Source of the DNA: a virus
IMG/VR virus record: IMGVR_UViG_3300042868_005520
Location: 1 to 64,000 of that record
DNA length: 64,000 bases
Reading direction: 5' to 3' (one strand)
The notes below the pieces were generated by a model. The model saw only the letters and a list, made by a program, of their open reading frames with translations, ran no database searches and was not told the DNA's origin. The translations under genes and the position numbers were made by a program. Shown here piece after piece: positions 8,819 through 18,171 of this stretch; position 1 is the stretch's first letter, and each line of letters opens with the position of its first letter.

Positions 8819-9343
8819 ATGGCAAACACATTCGAATTTGACATTCCCGCAGACATCAAGAACAGGTATCCTGAAAATATCAGTGCCTTGTTGCCCACAT
8901 ATTTTCGTTTCTCTATGGCGAGACTACCGAATACTACTTACTTCTGCCAAACCGCTTCCATACCGTCTGTAACACTCACGGATGTTTCAATGCCTACTCC
9001 GTTTGTGCCCATCAAGGCTCCATCCAAAATGGAATTTGATGACTTGACTATTACATTCATAGTGGACGAGGCTCTTTTAAATTGGCTTGAAATATACAAT
9101 TGGATGCGCTCTGTTACCAATGTGGAAAATTACGAGGAGTTCCGCTCTCCGAATACCCACCTCACCACAGCCAATATGGTTGTACTGAACAGCGGCAAGC
9201 AACCCAAAATCAATGTTACATTTGAAGGGCTGTATCCCAAGAACTTGTCCGCTATTGATTTTTCATCTACGATCATGGATCCTGAACCGATACAATCCAC
9301 CGTTACTTTTGGATACAGAAGTTACAGTATTGAGCGGTACTAA
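8819..9343 (+). CDS. Second tail-tube-like protein (gp19 paralogue)
   Basis: A 174-residue protein with the gp19 tail tube pattern: PSVTLTDVSMPTPFVPIKAP (compare the VPYRGRRIKLPG loop of gp19), LTITFIVDEALLNWLEIYNW, and a C-terminal VTFGYRSYSIERY beta-strand. Marine T4-like phages often carry such a gene near gp23. It may be a variant tube ring, a tail terminator or a baseplate adaptor. The start has no ribosome binding site, and a CTACATA box lies 5 nt upstream. Product family is fairly sure; the role is not. Confidence 0.8.
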   Translation: MANTFEFDIPADIKNRYPENISALLPTYFRFSMARLPNTTYFCQTASIPSVTLTDVSMPTPFVPIKAPSKMEFDDLTITFIVDEALLNWLEIYNWMRSVTNVENYEEFRSPNTHLTTANMVVLNSGKQPKINVTFEGLYPKNLSAIDFSSTIMDPEPIQSTVTFGYRSYSIERY

Positions 9344-9363
9344 TATTTGTTTGTGAATAGGGG

Positions 9364-9391
9364 TTGACTCTTAGTGGATATGGTGTAGACT
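9364..9391 (+). promoter_or_regulatory. Sigma70-like promoter before uvsY
   Basis: TTGACT (9364-9369), a 16 nt spacer, then TAGACT (9386-9391), followed by a GGAG site and the uvsY ATG at 9413. It closely parallels the promoter before the dUTPase gene at 34744-34771: both read TTGACTC and TA(G/T)ACTC at the same spacing. Confidence 0.65.
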
Positions 9392-9412
9392 CTCCCCTAC
9401 GGAGAACACATT

Positions 9413-9847
9413 ATGACCTTGGACGATATTAGAAAAGAAATTGAACGGGATGTGCGGTTGGACGAAACCGCATTGGACATTGAATCCCTGAAGATTCCAC
9501 AACTACACAGCAAGTACCTGAACTTCCTAATGGACGAGCGGTTGTCGTTGGCAAAGATTACAAGTGATTACGATATTACACTACGAAGCAAGTGGGAATA
9601 CTACACAGGTAAAATGTCACAAGAGGAGTTAACCGCTCGTGGATGGGAGCCGTTTGCACTAAAGATTTTGCGTAATGATCTTGATCTATATTTGAATGCA
9701 GATGCAGATATATCCAAGGCTCGTCAGCGAGTGGTGTATCAAAAGGAAAAGATTTCACTCCTAGAAGAGATTGTGAAGGAATTAAATAATCGCCATTGGA
9801 AAATTCGTAATGCCATTGATTGGCGTAAGTTTGTGAATGGACAGTAA
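9413..9847 (+). CDS. uvsY: Recombination mediator UvsY
   Basis: A 144-residue protein like T4 UvsY (137 residues), which loads the UvsX recombinase onto gp32-coated single-stranded DNA. It begins MTLDDIRKEIERDVRLDET, matching the T4 N-terminus in pattern, and keeps the basic SKWEYYTGK region and the closing HWKIRNAIDWRKFVNG, which resembles the T4 C-terminal helix. It has its own sigma70-like promoter, so it is probably early or middle expressed. The next gene overlaps by 11 bp. Confidence 0.9.
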   Translation: MTLDDIRKEIERDVRLDETALDIESLKIPQLHSKYLNFLMDERLSLAKITSDYDITLRSKWEYYTGKMSQEELTARGWEPFALKILRNDLDLYLNADADISKARQRVVYQKEKISLLEEIVKELNNRHWKIRNAIDWRKFVNGQ

Positions 9848-10379
9848 TTCCACAACTGCGCTTTGCGAAGACCCTGCCAATTGGTGGGTGGATCGTATGT
9901 ACCTGCAAGACGCATTTGCTGCCGCACGACACAGCACTGATCCTAGAACACAGGTGGGTGCAGTACTTGTAGTTCCTGTGGGTGGTGTGGTGCTGGCATC
10001 GTGGAACGCTATCCCCGAAAATTTATATGACTACGAGTGCACTCCTGAAACTAAAAATTACTGCACCGAACACGCGGAACGAGCAGTAGTATTCAAAGCA
10101 CTACAGAACGGACTCCCAACTCAGGGGTTAACCGTGTACTGCACATGGGGGGTGTGTGCTGAGTGCGCTCGTACACTTATAGAGTTCGGCATCAAGCGTG
10201 TGGTTACCCTTTACCGCCTCGTAGAAGCCTCTCCTGAGCGTTGGCAGGACGGTATGCACAATGGACTCCTAATGATGAAATGTAGCGGAATAAAGACGGT
10301 TGGGTGGAGAGGAGACTTGGGGACTAAATATAATATACGGTTCAACGGTCAGGTTGTGGGAAACGAGGACTTGTTGTAA
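9837..10379 (+). CDS. cd: dCMP deaminase
   Basis: A 180-residue zinc deoxycytidylate deaminase, turning dCMP into dUMP for dTMP synthesis. The zinc site is visible: HAE at residues 79-81 (CTEHAERAVVF) and Cys107/Cys110 in WGVCAEC. The usual Pro before the first Cys is Val here. T4 Cd is 193 residues. It works with the dUTPase (34792) and ThyX (45817) of this genome. It overlaps uvsY and is followed by uvsW sharing one base. Confidence 0.92.
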   Translation: MDSNSTTALCEDPANWWVDRMYLQDAFAAARHSTDPRTQVGAVLVVPVGGVVLASWNAIPENLYDYECTPETKNYCTEHAERAVVFKALQNGLPTQGLTVYCTWGVCAECARTLIEFGIKRVVTLYRLVEASPERWQDGMHNGLLMMKCSGIKTVGWRGDLGTKYNIRFNGQVVGNEDLL

Positions 10380-11881
10380 TGTTCGACCTTGATGTAAGCG
10401 AAATAGATTCGGTGAATGTTCGTGTGCATTGCGATAAAGGCATTGCCCATGAACTCTCTGATTATTTTACTTTCAAGGTTCCTGGTTACAAGTTCATGCC
10501 AGCGTATCGCTCTCGTATGTGGAACGGTGAAATCAAACTCTATAATATTCACACGCAGACCATCTACGCAGGACTAGTAGAGTACATTCAGAAATTCGCA
10601 GACGAACGCAAGTACACCATTACCCTGCCTTCACGCAATGCTTTCACCACTACCCCTGCTGATGTGCAGGGATTCATGGAAGACTTCTTGAATGTTCAAG
10701 TACACGGTAAAAAAGTCTCGCCCCACGAACATCAAATCAATGCAGTACAACACGCCATGCAGGAAGAACGATGCCTTTTGCTGTCTCCCACAGGCAGCGG
10801 AAAAAGTCTTATCATCTACGCACTACTGCGGTACTACCTGAGCAAGATTCCAAAGGATAAAAAGGTACTCATCATTGTGCCAACAGTGTCCCTAGTAGAG
10901 CAGATGTTCTCTGACTTTACTGACTACTCTTCGGCAAACGGATGGGATGTGCAAACTAATTGCCACAAGATTCTTGCAGGAGCGGACAAGGCAACACAAA
11001 AGCGTGTGGTGATTTCCACATGGCAATCCATATACAAGCAAACGGAAAAGTACTTTGAGCAGTTTGGTGCTGTGGTTGGAGATGAAGCCCACCTGTTCAA
11101 GTCCAAGTCTCTCACCGCAATACTCACCAAACTAAAGCGTTGTCCTTTCCGCGTTGGTACTACAGGAACCTTGGACGGCACTGATACCCATCGCCTTGTG
11201 CTTGAGGGGCTGTTTGGTCGTGCCTATGAGGTCACCAAGACCAAGGCACTCATGGAAAAGAAAATACTCAGTGATCTAAAAATTGACTGCATACTGCTGT
11301 CATATCCCGATATTGATAGAGAATCGGTCAAGCGAGCGAAGTATCCTGATGAAATCAAGTGGATCATTGGATCCACTCGCCGAAATCGTTTTATTGCTAA
11401 TCTTTGTAAATCACTCAAGGGCAACTCGCTTATACTTTTTCAATTCGTAGAAGATCACGGCAAACTGCTAAATACTATGGTTAGGGCTTGCATTCCAATG
11501 GAGCGCAAGGTATTCTTTGTCTATGGCGGTACAGAAGCATCAGAACGAGAAGAGATACGCAAGATTGTAGAAACAGAATCCGATGCCGTCATCATTGCTT
11601 CGTATGGAACATTCAGCACAGGCATTTCCATCCGAAGACTGAACAACATTATATTTGCTTCACCATCCAAGTCACGGATACGAGTATTGCAGAGTATTGG
11701 AAGACAATTGCGAGTTTCACAAGACAAGACCACAGCGCGGCTTTATGATCTAGGTGATGACCTTTCGTGGAAGACTTGGAAGAATCACACACTTCGCCAT
11801 ATGAATGAGCGTATGAAACTGTACGAAGCCGAAGGTTTCGAGTACAAGGTAGTAAAAATACAGTTAGGAGAAGACACATGA
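10379..11881 (+). CDS. uvsW: DNA/RNA helicase UvsW
   Basis: A 500-residue superfamily 2 helicase, the same length as T4 UvsW (503). It removes R-loops and remodels stalled forks and recombination intermediates. Walker A is SPTGSGKS at about residues 137-144, the DEAH box at about 234 (GDEAHLFKS), and motif VI ends as SIGRQLRVS near residue 443. The N-terminal domain that precedes the helicase core matches the UvsW double-stranded DNA binding domain by position. ATG overlaps the preceding stop. Confidence 0.95.
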   Translation: MFDLDVSEIDSVNVRVHCDKGIAHELSDYFTFKVPGYKFMPAYRSRMWNGEIKLYNIHTQTIYAGLVEYIQKFADERKYTITLPSRNAFTTTPADVQGFMEDFLNVQVHGKKVSPHEHQINAVQHAMQEERCLLLSPTGSGKSLIIYALLRYYLSKIPKDKKVLIIVPTVSLVEQMFSDFTDYSSANGWDVQTNCHKILAGADKATQKRVVISTWQSIYKQTEKYFEQFGAVVGDEAHLFKSKSLTAILTKLKRCPFRVGTTGTLDGTDTHRLVLEGLFGRAYEVTKTKALMEKKILSDLKIDCILLSYPDIDRESVKRAKYPDEIKWIIGSTRRNRFIANLCKSLKGNSLILFQFVEDHGKLLNTMVRACIPMERKVFFVYGGTEASEREEIRKIVETESDAVIIASYGTFSTGISIRRLNNIIFASPSKSRIRVLQSIGRQLRVSQDKTTARLYDLGDDLSWKTWKNHTLRHMNERMKLYEAEGFEYKVVKIQLGEDT

Positions 11882-12768
11882 GCCGAAAGAAAAAAACAGA
11901 ACTCAGGATCTTCAAACTCCGTAGTGGCGAAGAGATTATTGCAAAGGTTGCAGGTAAGACCAAAGACAAGATCAAGTTGCAGCGTCCCATGCGGATCATG
12001 AATAATATTCAGAGTGATCCCTATACGGGCGCAAAGCGTCAGGTGATCTACTTTTCTGATTGGCTTGGCAGCACTTCTGAAATAATTGCAGACATTCCAC
12101 TAGACTTTATTGTTGTTGAACTGCAACCCGATCCCGATATTGTGTGTCTGTATGATCGCCAAACCGAAGCAGATGATCGTGGTGCAGCACTTCCTCTGCC
12201 ACCTTCCTCTACTGCTCCCGCTGAACTTCCCTTGTTTGATGAAGACGAAATGCTTGAACTCAGCGATGATGTGGATAAAAAGTTAGAGGAATTGCTCAAG
12301 CGTATGGCGCAGGAAGACGCACCACCACAGGCAACAGACTATAAGAATCCACTTCAGTCGGTGTTTGACCAATTAAGTCCTGTGTTTCCCCCATCGTTTC
12401 CCCCTTCGTTCCCTCCACGAGTAGAAGGCATTGTGTTTTCTGTGAGTATTCCCAAAGACATTCTTGCTAGTTGGGTGGAGACAGGCTTTATTGACTATTT
12501 GAAAGATTGTATTTCTGATTTTACGAGTACAGACTTTCTTGAACAGATGATGAATGAGGAGGAAGAAGAGGAAGAAGAAGAAGTTGAAGACAAGCCAAAG
12601 CGAGCAAAGCGGCAGAAAAGAGAGAAGACTTCCAAGGACGATTGGAAGGAACCTGCCGATGAACACAAGGCAAAACCCGAATACGGAAACACATCGGGAG
12701 ATTGGTCGCCATTTTTAAAAGACTACTTGCCAGAACAAGAGCCTCCAAAAAATACAGATAAGGGTTGA
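11878..12768 (+). CDS. LSm-like N-terminal domain protein with acidic/basic tail
   Basis: A 296-residue protein not matched to a T4 gene. Residues 6-85 (LRSGEEIIAKV, then ADIPLDFIVVELQPDP) look like the small beta-barrel (Sm/LSm-like) fold and resemble the stand-alone 106-residue protein at 41873-42193 (LTGEEIIAMI). The middle has a proline-rich repeat (FPPSFPPSFPP), followed by a run of Glu, a Lys/Arg block and an ending DWSPFLKDYLPEQEPP. It sits directly before the gp55 gene, whose promoter overlaps its stop. An RNA- or protein-binding role in late transcription is a guess. Confidence 0.6.
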   Translation: MSRKKKTELRIFKLRSGEEIIAKVAGKTKDKIKLQRPMRIMNNIQSDPYTGAKRQVIYFSDWLGSTSEIIADIPLDFIVVELQPDPDIVCLYDRQTEADDRGAALPLPPSSTAPAELPLFDEDEMLELSDDVDKKLEELLKRMAQEDAPPQATDYKNPLQSVFDQLSPVFPPSFPPSFPPRVEGIVFSVSIPKDILASWVETGFIDYLKDCISDFTSTDFLEQMMNEEEEEEEEEVEDKPKRAKRQKREKTSKDDWKEPADEHKAKPEYGNTSGDWSPFLKDYLPEQEPPKNTDKG

Positions 12769-12793
12769 CACGGAGTTGATTATGATTCATAAT
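12765..12793 (+). promoter_or_regulatory. Sigma70-like promoter before gp55 gene
   Basis: TTGACA (12765-12770), a 17 nt spacer, then CATAAT (12788-12793), with AAGGA before the ATG at 12811. It overlaps the stop codon of the upstream gene. It would let the host polymerase express the late sigma factor. Confidence 0.6.
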
Positions 12794-12810
12794 GTACATA
12801 AAGGAATGTG

Positions 12811-13428
12811 ATGGCTAAGAAAAAGAGTGACCACTATATCGACAACCAACAGTTTTTTGCTGAGATATCAGCATGGAAACTACTTGTTACTGCCGCAAAC
12901 GAAAAGGGAGAAAAGCATCCTCCCGTAACGCATTACATTGGCGAATGCTTTATGAAGATTGCGGAGCATTTATCCCGCAAGCCCAACTTCATAAACTATC
13001 CGTATCGTGATGAAATGATGTCTGATGGAATTGAAAATTGTCTGCTGTACGCATACAACTTTGATCCTGCAAAATCAAGCAATCCATTCTCGTATTTCAC
13101 TCAGATTACCTACTACGCTTTTCTTCGCCGCATACAGAAGGAGAAGAAGCAAGCGTATATCAAACTCAAGAAGATTGAGATGTCCAATGTGGATTCTTCT
13201 GTGCGCCGATGGTTCCGCGAAAACTACCTAAAGGTTGGCGAGAATTTTGAAACACTTCCTACCTTCCTGACCGAAAACGATATTGCTTCGTTTGAAAAGA
13301 AAACAGGTGAAGCGAAGGAAGAGGTTTCTGAAGTTAAACCCAAGCCCAAGAAAACGAAGAAGAAGGCGGCGGCAAAGCCAAAGACCCCACCTGTAGCAAA
13401 GAAGAAATCGAAAGGCAAGAAGAAGTGA
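12811..13428 (+). CDS. 55: Late-promoter sigma factor gp55
   Basis: A 205-residue sigma factor of the T4 gp55 family (T4: 185). It contains the region 2-like helices: DGIENCLLYAYNFDPAKSSN, then FSYFTQITYYAFLRRIQKEK, which recognise the -10 element of late promoters. The C-terminal 45 residues are Lys/Pro-rich and probably flexible. A GTG just before the ATG could start two residues earlier (12808), but the AAGGA spacing favours ATG at 12811. It implies T4-type late transcription with gp45 as mobile enhancer; no gp33 was recognised in the window. Confidence 0.92.
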   Translation: MAKKKSDHYIDNQQFFAEISAWKLLVTAANEKGEKHPPVTHYIGECFMKIAEHLSRKPNFINYPYRDEMMSDGIENCLLYAYNFDPAKSSNPFSYFTQITYYAFLRRIQKEKKQAYIKLKKIEMSNVDSSVRRWFRENYLKVGENFETLPTFLTENDIASFEKKTGEAKEEVSEVKPKPKKTKKKAAAKPKTPPVAKKKSKGKKK

Positions 13429-14492
13429 AGATTGCATTGGTGACGGATACCCATTTCGGTGCGCGAAACGATTCGCCATTGTTCCTAGAGCATTTCATGC
13501 GGTTCTTTGACCGCGTGTTCTTTCCTCGGATTGAAGCAGATGGCATCGACACCATTATTCACTTGGGCGATTTTCTTGATCGCCGCAAGTTTGTTAACTT
13601 CTTGACGCTGAATGCAGTACAGACAGGATTCGTTAAGCGGCTTGAGAAGAGCGGAGCAAAGATGCACTGCATCTTGGGCAACCACGATATCTTCTTTAAG
13701 AACAAGAGCGAAGTAAACTCACTACAGGAGTTGTTCTCGGATCGCTTTATTGTTCACGACAAGCCAACTGTTCTAAACTTTGATGGGCTTCCCATTGCAA
13801 TGCTACCGTGGATCAACAAGGAAAACGAAGCAGAGTCTCTGCAATTCCTGAAGGACGCACCCGCAGACATACTGATGGGTCATCTTGAACTCAACGGATA
13901 TCATGTTCTCAGAAATACTCCATTCGATGGTGGTATGGATGCGAATCTGTTCCAACGGTTCAAGGCGGTGTACACAGGACACTTTCACTCCCGCCATTCT
14001 CGCGACAACATTCATTATTTGGGATGCCCTTATCAGATCACGATGAGTGACTACGGAGAGAAAAAGGGATTCCATATATTTGATACCGAGACACAGGACT
14101 TGGAGTTTGTCAAGAATCCACACACAATCTTTACTCAGATTCGTTACGATGACTCGCAGAGTAGTGATACGGTTCCTCTATCGGTTGATGAGGATAGAAC
14201 ACGAAGCAAGTATGTTCGTATCATTGTAGAGAAGAAGACAAAGCCGTATCTGTTTGAGAAGTTTGTGGATTCGGTGTACAGTAGCAGCCCACACGGTGTT
14301 ACTATTATTGAAGACTTCCAACAGGAAACCGCAACTGATACGGCTACTGATGAGTTGGGAGAGGATACTATTTCAATCATTAATCGAGAAATTGATTCGC
14401 TGAAGCAGGACATTGGAGACTGCAAGGCTATCAAGGAACTTATTCGTGAACTGTACGGGGAGTGCATGGCAAACGAGATTGGAAAACCATGA
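13425..14492 (+). CDS. 47: Recombination nuclease subunit gp47 (Mre11-like)
   Basis: A 355-residue metallophosphoesterase, T4 gp47 (339 residues) family, the Mre11 part of the gp46/gp47 DNA end-processing complex. All phosphoesterase motifs are visible: DTHFGARND (residues 6-14), HLGDFLDRRKF, LGNHDIFF, and GHFHSR near residue 187. The C-terminal part is the DNA-binding cap and gp46-binding region. It overlaps gp55 by 4 bp and gp46 by 4 bp (ATGA). Confidence 0.95.
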   Translation: MKIALVTDTHFGARNDSPLFLEHFMRFFDRVFFPRIEADGIDTIIHLGDFLDRRKFVNFLTLNAVQTGFVKRLEKSGAKMHCILGNHDIFFKNKSEVNSLQELFSDRFIVHDKPTVLNFDGLPIAMLPWINKENEAESLQFLKDAPADILMGHLELNGYHVLRNTPFDGGMDANLFQRFKAVYTGHFHSRHSRDNIHYLGCPYQITMSDYGEKKGFHIFDTETQDLEFVKNPHTIFTQIRYDDSQSSDTVPLSVDEDRTRSKYVRIIVEKKTKPYLFEKFVDSVYSSSPHGVTIIEDFQQETATDTATDELGEDTISIINREIDSLKQDIGDCKAIKELIRELYGECMANEIGKP

Positions 14493-16207
14493 TCACATTC
14501 AACAAGATTAAGTGGAAAAATCTACTAAGCACGGGAAATGTGTTTACCGAAGTGGCTCTAGATAAATCCGCAACCACTCTTGTGTGCGGCGAAAACGGAG
14601 CAGGTAAAACTACCATGCTTGACGCTATAACCTTTGTTCTATACGGCAAGCCGTTTCGTAACATCAATATTCCACAAATTGTTAACTCTATCAACGGTAA
14701 GGACTGTGTGGTAGAGATTGAATTCACAGTTAACGGCAGCACATACAAGGTGACTCGTGGTCTAGCACCAAAGGTGTTTGTTATTGAAAAAGACGGCAAG
14801 GCAATAGACCAAACTGCTAATGTGAAAGACTATCAAGCAATTCTTGAGGGTCATATTCTAAAGATGAACTACAAGACATTCTGTCAAGTAGTCATATTGG
14901 GTTCCACCAACTATGTTCCGTTCATGCGCCTTGCTGCTGCGGATCGGCGTGGTGTGGTAGAGAACCTGTTGGATATTGATGTGTTCTCCAAGATGAATGA
15001 TCTCCTGAAGACTCGTCTATCCGAAACCAAAGAAGCACTCCGAGAAGTGGATACGGAAATCAATACTCTCAAACTTCGAATAGAGCATAAGGCAGACTTG
15101 ATCAAAAAAATCGAGGACAAGTCTGACTCACAGTTGGACTCTTATGCTGCATCCTCTGCCGAAGAGCAGAAGACTCTTGACGAACTACTTCAGAAGAAGG
15201 CAGTTCTACAGGAAGAACTACTTGCTATTGGTGCGTCTCCTGATGCTGTTAATAAGGGTCGGGAAGCAGTGAATCAACTTGCTGCACTTCGCAAACAAAT
15301 GATTAGTGGAATAAAAAAGGCAAACGAAGAACGCGAGTTCTATCAGCAGAATGAAGACTGCCCTGTATGCAAGCACGATCTTCCACAAACATTTCGTGAT
15401 GACATGATTGTAAAGAAGCAGAGCCGTCATACAGAATTAGAAACAGCACTCGCCCAACTAGAAGTAATGATTGCAAAAGAAAAAAGCAATCTTGAGCAAT
15501 TGCTATCGGGTGTTGAATCTGCGGACAAGAAGAAAACAGAAATCACTAAATCTGATTCTGCTATTGCGTCTTCCAAGAAGTACCTGAAGCAGTTGCAGGA
15601 TCTTGCGGACAAAGTGCAGCGGGAGAAGGCTTCTATCAAAACCGAACAGGACGATATGACCGTGCTTCGCGGACAAGAAGACGGAGCAGAGGCAAACAAG
15701 AAGTCACTAGTGGAAGATCTGCACACAATGGAGATTGCCACGGTGCTGCTGAAGGACAGCGGTATCAAGCGAAAGATTATTCGGAAATATATTCCTGCAC
15801 TAAATAAAATCATTAACAAGTATTTGATTTCAATGGACTTCTTTGCTCAATTCACTCTCAACGAAGACTTTAATGAAATAATCAAGAGCCGCCACCGCGA
15901 TGAGTTCTCGTATGACAACTTTAGCGAAGGTGAAAAATTGAGAATCGACCTTTCTCTCTTGCTTGCGTGGCGAGATATTGCTAGAATGAAGAACTGTGCC
16001 AACACGAACCTACTTATTCTTGACGAAGTATTTGACTCTTCGCTTGATGCCGTTGGTACGGAAGAGGTGATCAAGATTCTTCAAAGCATGGGAAGCAGCA
16101 ATAATATATTTGTCATCTCCCACAAGTCCGATCAGTTACTAGATAAGTTTCAGAACATATTGACCTATAAGAAGGTTAACAACTTCAGCAAACTATGCCT
16201 CCCATGA
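14489..16207 (+). CDS. 46: Recombination ATPase subunit gp46 (Rad50-like)
   Basis: A 572-residue SMC-type ATPase. Walker A is GENGAGKTT at about residue 38. Long coiled coils flank a zinc hook CPVC at about residues 291-294. The ABC signature is FSEGEKLRIDLSLLLAW, and Walker B is LLILDEVFDSS. With gp47 it resects DNA ends for recombination-dependent replication. The chosen ATG overlaps the gp47 stop as ATGA and gives the MITFNKIKWKNLLS start seen in this family; an in-frame ATG 27 bp upstream (14462) is less likely. Confidence 0.95.
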   Translation: MITFNKIKWKNLLSTGNVFTEVALDKSATTLVCGENGAGKTTMLDAITFVLYGKPFRNINIPQIVNSINGKDCVVEIEFTVNGSTYKVTRGLAPKVFVIEKDGKAIDQTANVKDYQAILEGHILKMNYKTFCQVVILGSTNYVPFMRLAAADRRGVVENLLDIDVFSKMNDLLKTRLSETKEALREVDTEINTLKLRIEHKADLIKKIEDKSDSQLDSYAASSAEEQKTLDELLQKKAVLQEELLAIGASPDAVNKGREAVNQLAALRKQMISGIKKANEEREFYQQNEDCPVCKHDLPQTFRDDMIVKKQSRHTELETALAQLEVMIAKEKSNLEQLLSGVESADKKKTEITKSDSAIASSKKYLKQLQDLADKVQREKASIKTEQDDMTVLRGQEDGAEANKKSLVEDLHTMEIATVLLKDSGIKRKIIRKYIPALNKIINKYLISMDFFAQFTLNEDFNEIIKSRHRDEFSYDNFSEGEKLRIDLSLLLAWRDIARMKNCANTNLLILDEVFDSSLDAVGTEEVIKILQSMGSSNNIFVISHKSDQLLDKFQNILTYKKVNNFSKLCLP

Positions 16208-17322
16208 CACAAAAAATATCAAAAGAACGCGCTCGTACTATTCTCTCTGGTGGTTCTGAGCCGCAAGTCAACGCCACTGTGGCAAAAGAAGATATTGATA
16301 TTGCCATTGAGAAATCCCTGTATTGGTACAGGCAAAACTTCAAGCCAACAGAGTCCAAGGGGTGGATAGTTAAATATCTACGAGATCACGGACGCGCAGA
16401 GGATGCAGCGGTGGTTGGTCGAGCAGAAAAGTCTCGTCTGCGTTTGGTGGCTCCGTACTGCCGTATGGTGACCCGTGGGTTTCCGTTTGCGGATGTACAC
16501 AAGGCTCTTATTGAGAAGACTCTAGGGGAACTGCTTGACCATGCACGGGGTGTGGCAGACGCTATCCCCATTGAGCGAGTAAGTGTACAGGATCGTGTGG
16601 TTGCAAAGGCAGATGTTCTGCTGTCTGATTTGGAGCCTGTGATTGATGAAACCACCGAGTCTGTTCTCAAGGGAAAGCGAAAAGATAATGCCCTGCTTGA
16701 GTGGATTTCTCGCACCGAACTAACCCGCCCACTTGCTGTTATTGTGCGTGATCGCTTGGCGAAAACCCTAGAGGAAATGCTTTTAGCACAAGCAGGAACC
16801 GATCCCGATCTTGTTGAGGGGTACTCTCATTTTAAAAAGACAGCATTAAAGAACATGGTGGACACGCTGACATCTGCTGTTCAAAATTTAAATGATCGTA
16901 TTGGTATTCTTAAATCTAGTAAGAAGCCGCGAAAGCAGAAGCGCAAGTCTCCAGAGTCTCAAATAAAGAGACTCAATTTCTTGCAAAGAAGTGATGCCTT
17001 TGCTATTGACTCCATCAATCCAGTGGATATCATTGGGGCACAGAGACTGATCATGTACAACACAAAGAACAAGAAAGCCACTCTGCTTATTGCAGTTGAA
17101 CCAAAAAGCGGACTTGCCGTAAAGGGATCAACCATTATTGGATTTGATTCAGCAAAGTCTTTTGAGAAGACTGTTCGGAATCCTGATGAGTTCCTGAAGA
17201 ATCAGAATGACTGCCGAAAGACAGTTGTGTCTGCTATTCGTTACCTTACGGGATTGAAGACTAAGAGTAGCGAACCCACGGGTCGCGTAAACAGTAATTG
17301 CCTCATTCTACAGGTACAGTAA
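16204..17322 (+). CDS. Conserved basic protein between gp46 and RNase H, unknown
   Basis: A 372-residue protein that I do not recognise. The N-terminal 60 residues contain AIEKSLYWYRQNF and KGWIVKYLRDHGRAEDAA. The middle is mostly helical. Residues about 240-265 are strongly basic (KSSKKPRKQKRKSPESQIKR). The C-terminal third looks like a small alpha/beta domain. Its place between gp46 and rnh in the recombination/replication operon, with ATGA overlap upstream and a TAATG overlap downstream, suggests a DNA-linked job. The ATG three codons upstream (16195) is an alternative start. Confidence 0.8.
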   Translation: MTQKISKERARTILSGGSEPQVNATVAKEDIDIAIEKSLYWYRQNFKPTESKGWIVKYLRDHGRAEDAAVVGRAEKSRLRLVAPYCRMVTRGFPFADVHKALIEKTLGELLDHARGVADAIPIERVSVQDRVVAKADVLLSDLEPVIDETTESVLKGKRKDNALLEWISRTELTRPLAVIVRDRLAKTLEEMLLAQAGTDPDLVEGYSHFKKTALKNMVDTLTSAVQNLNDRIGILKSSKKPRKQKRKSPESQIKRLNFLQRSDAFAIDSINPVDIIGAQRLIMYNTKNKKATLLIAVEPKSGLAVKGSTIIGFDSAKSFEKTVRNPDEFLKNQNDCRKTVVSAIRYLTGLKTKSSEPTGRVNSNCLILQVQ

Positions 17323-18170
17323 TGATTCTCGTTGACAACACGCAGGTATTGATGTCGTCTATCTTTGCACAACACAGAGATGTTGCAGCCATTGATGAAG
17401 ACCTAGTTCGACACATGGTACTGAACACATATCGCATATATCGCAAGAAGTTTTTCCGCGAATACGGCGAACTAGTGATCTGTGAAGACTCAGGCTCTTC
17501 TTGGCGGCGGCAGTTCTTTTCTCACTACAAGGGAAAGCGCAGACAAGACCGTAAAGAGAACGAGGCTCAATGGACTCGGTTCTATGAGATAATGAATAAG
17601 ATTAGGGATGAGGTTGCTCTGCATATGCCTTATCGAAATCTAGCAGTTCAAGGCTGTGAAGCCGATGATCTTATTGCCTATCTTGTGAAACGATTTGCCC
17701 CCACAGAGAAGATGCTTGTGTTGAGTGGAGACAAGGACTTCTCTCAACTGCTTATTCATCCAAGTGTGCGGCAGTACGCTCCCCTTCAGAAGAAGTTTGT
17801 TGAAGTAGACAACCCCAAGCAGTTTTTGCTTGAGCATATTGTCCGAGGAGACTCGTCTGATGGAGTTCCAAATATTCTATCGGATGATGACTGCTTCATG
17901 GTGGAAGACAAGCGACAGAAGCCCATCACAAAGAAGCGTATGGATGAATTGCTAAACTATTACGCGGAGCATGGAGTGGTACAAGAAAAGCACCAAGCGA
18001 ATTGGAATAGAAACAAGACACTCATTGATCTGCTTCATATCCCATCCGAGTACGAAGAAAAAATTGAAGTGAATTGGAATACACCTTTTACACCCTCTCG
18101 TAGCAAGATTCTTGGCTACATGATAGAGAAGGGTTTGCGTAACCTTATTTCTGATATTGAGGACTTTTGA
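17322..18170 (+). CDS. rnh: RNase H / 5'-3' exonuclease
   Basis: A 282-residue FEN-family nuclease like T4 RNase H (305 residues), which removes RNA primers from Okazaki fragments. Acidic metal-binding segments are present: MILVDNTQVL at the start, ICEDSGSSWRR, QGCEADDLIAYLVK and LSGDKDFSQLL, followed by a helix-hairpin-helix-like part around RGDSSDGVPNILS. The ATG overlaps the upstream stop. An upstream in-frame ATG exists at 17298, but family alignment starts at MILVDN. Confidence 0.94.
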   Translation: MILVDNTQVLMSSIFAQHRDVAAIDEDLVRHMVLNTYRIYRKKFFREYGELVICEDSGSSWRRQFFSHYKGKRRQDRKENEAQWTRFYEIMNKIRDEVALHMPYRNLAVQGCEADDLIAYLVKRFAPTEKMLVLSGDKDFSQLLIHPSVRQYAPLQKKFVEVDNPKQFLLEHIVRGDSSDGVPNILSDDDCFMVEDKRQKPITKKRMDELLNYYAEHGVVQEKHQANWNRNKTLIDLLHIPSEYEEKIEVNWNTPFTPSRSKILGYMIEKGLRNLISDIEDF

Positions 18171-18171
18171 T

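Noticed and set aside
11468-11474. CTAAATA box inside uvsW
   Set aside because: It lies deep in a coding gene with no start nearby, so it is chance; it also shows the motif alone is not proof of a promoter.
12495-12692. Minus-strand serine-rich open frame
   Set aside because: It is the mirror of the Glu-run coding region of the gene at 11878 and has no ribosome binding site.
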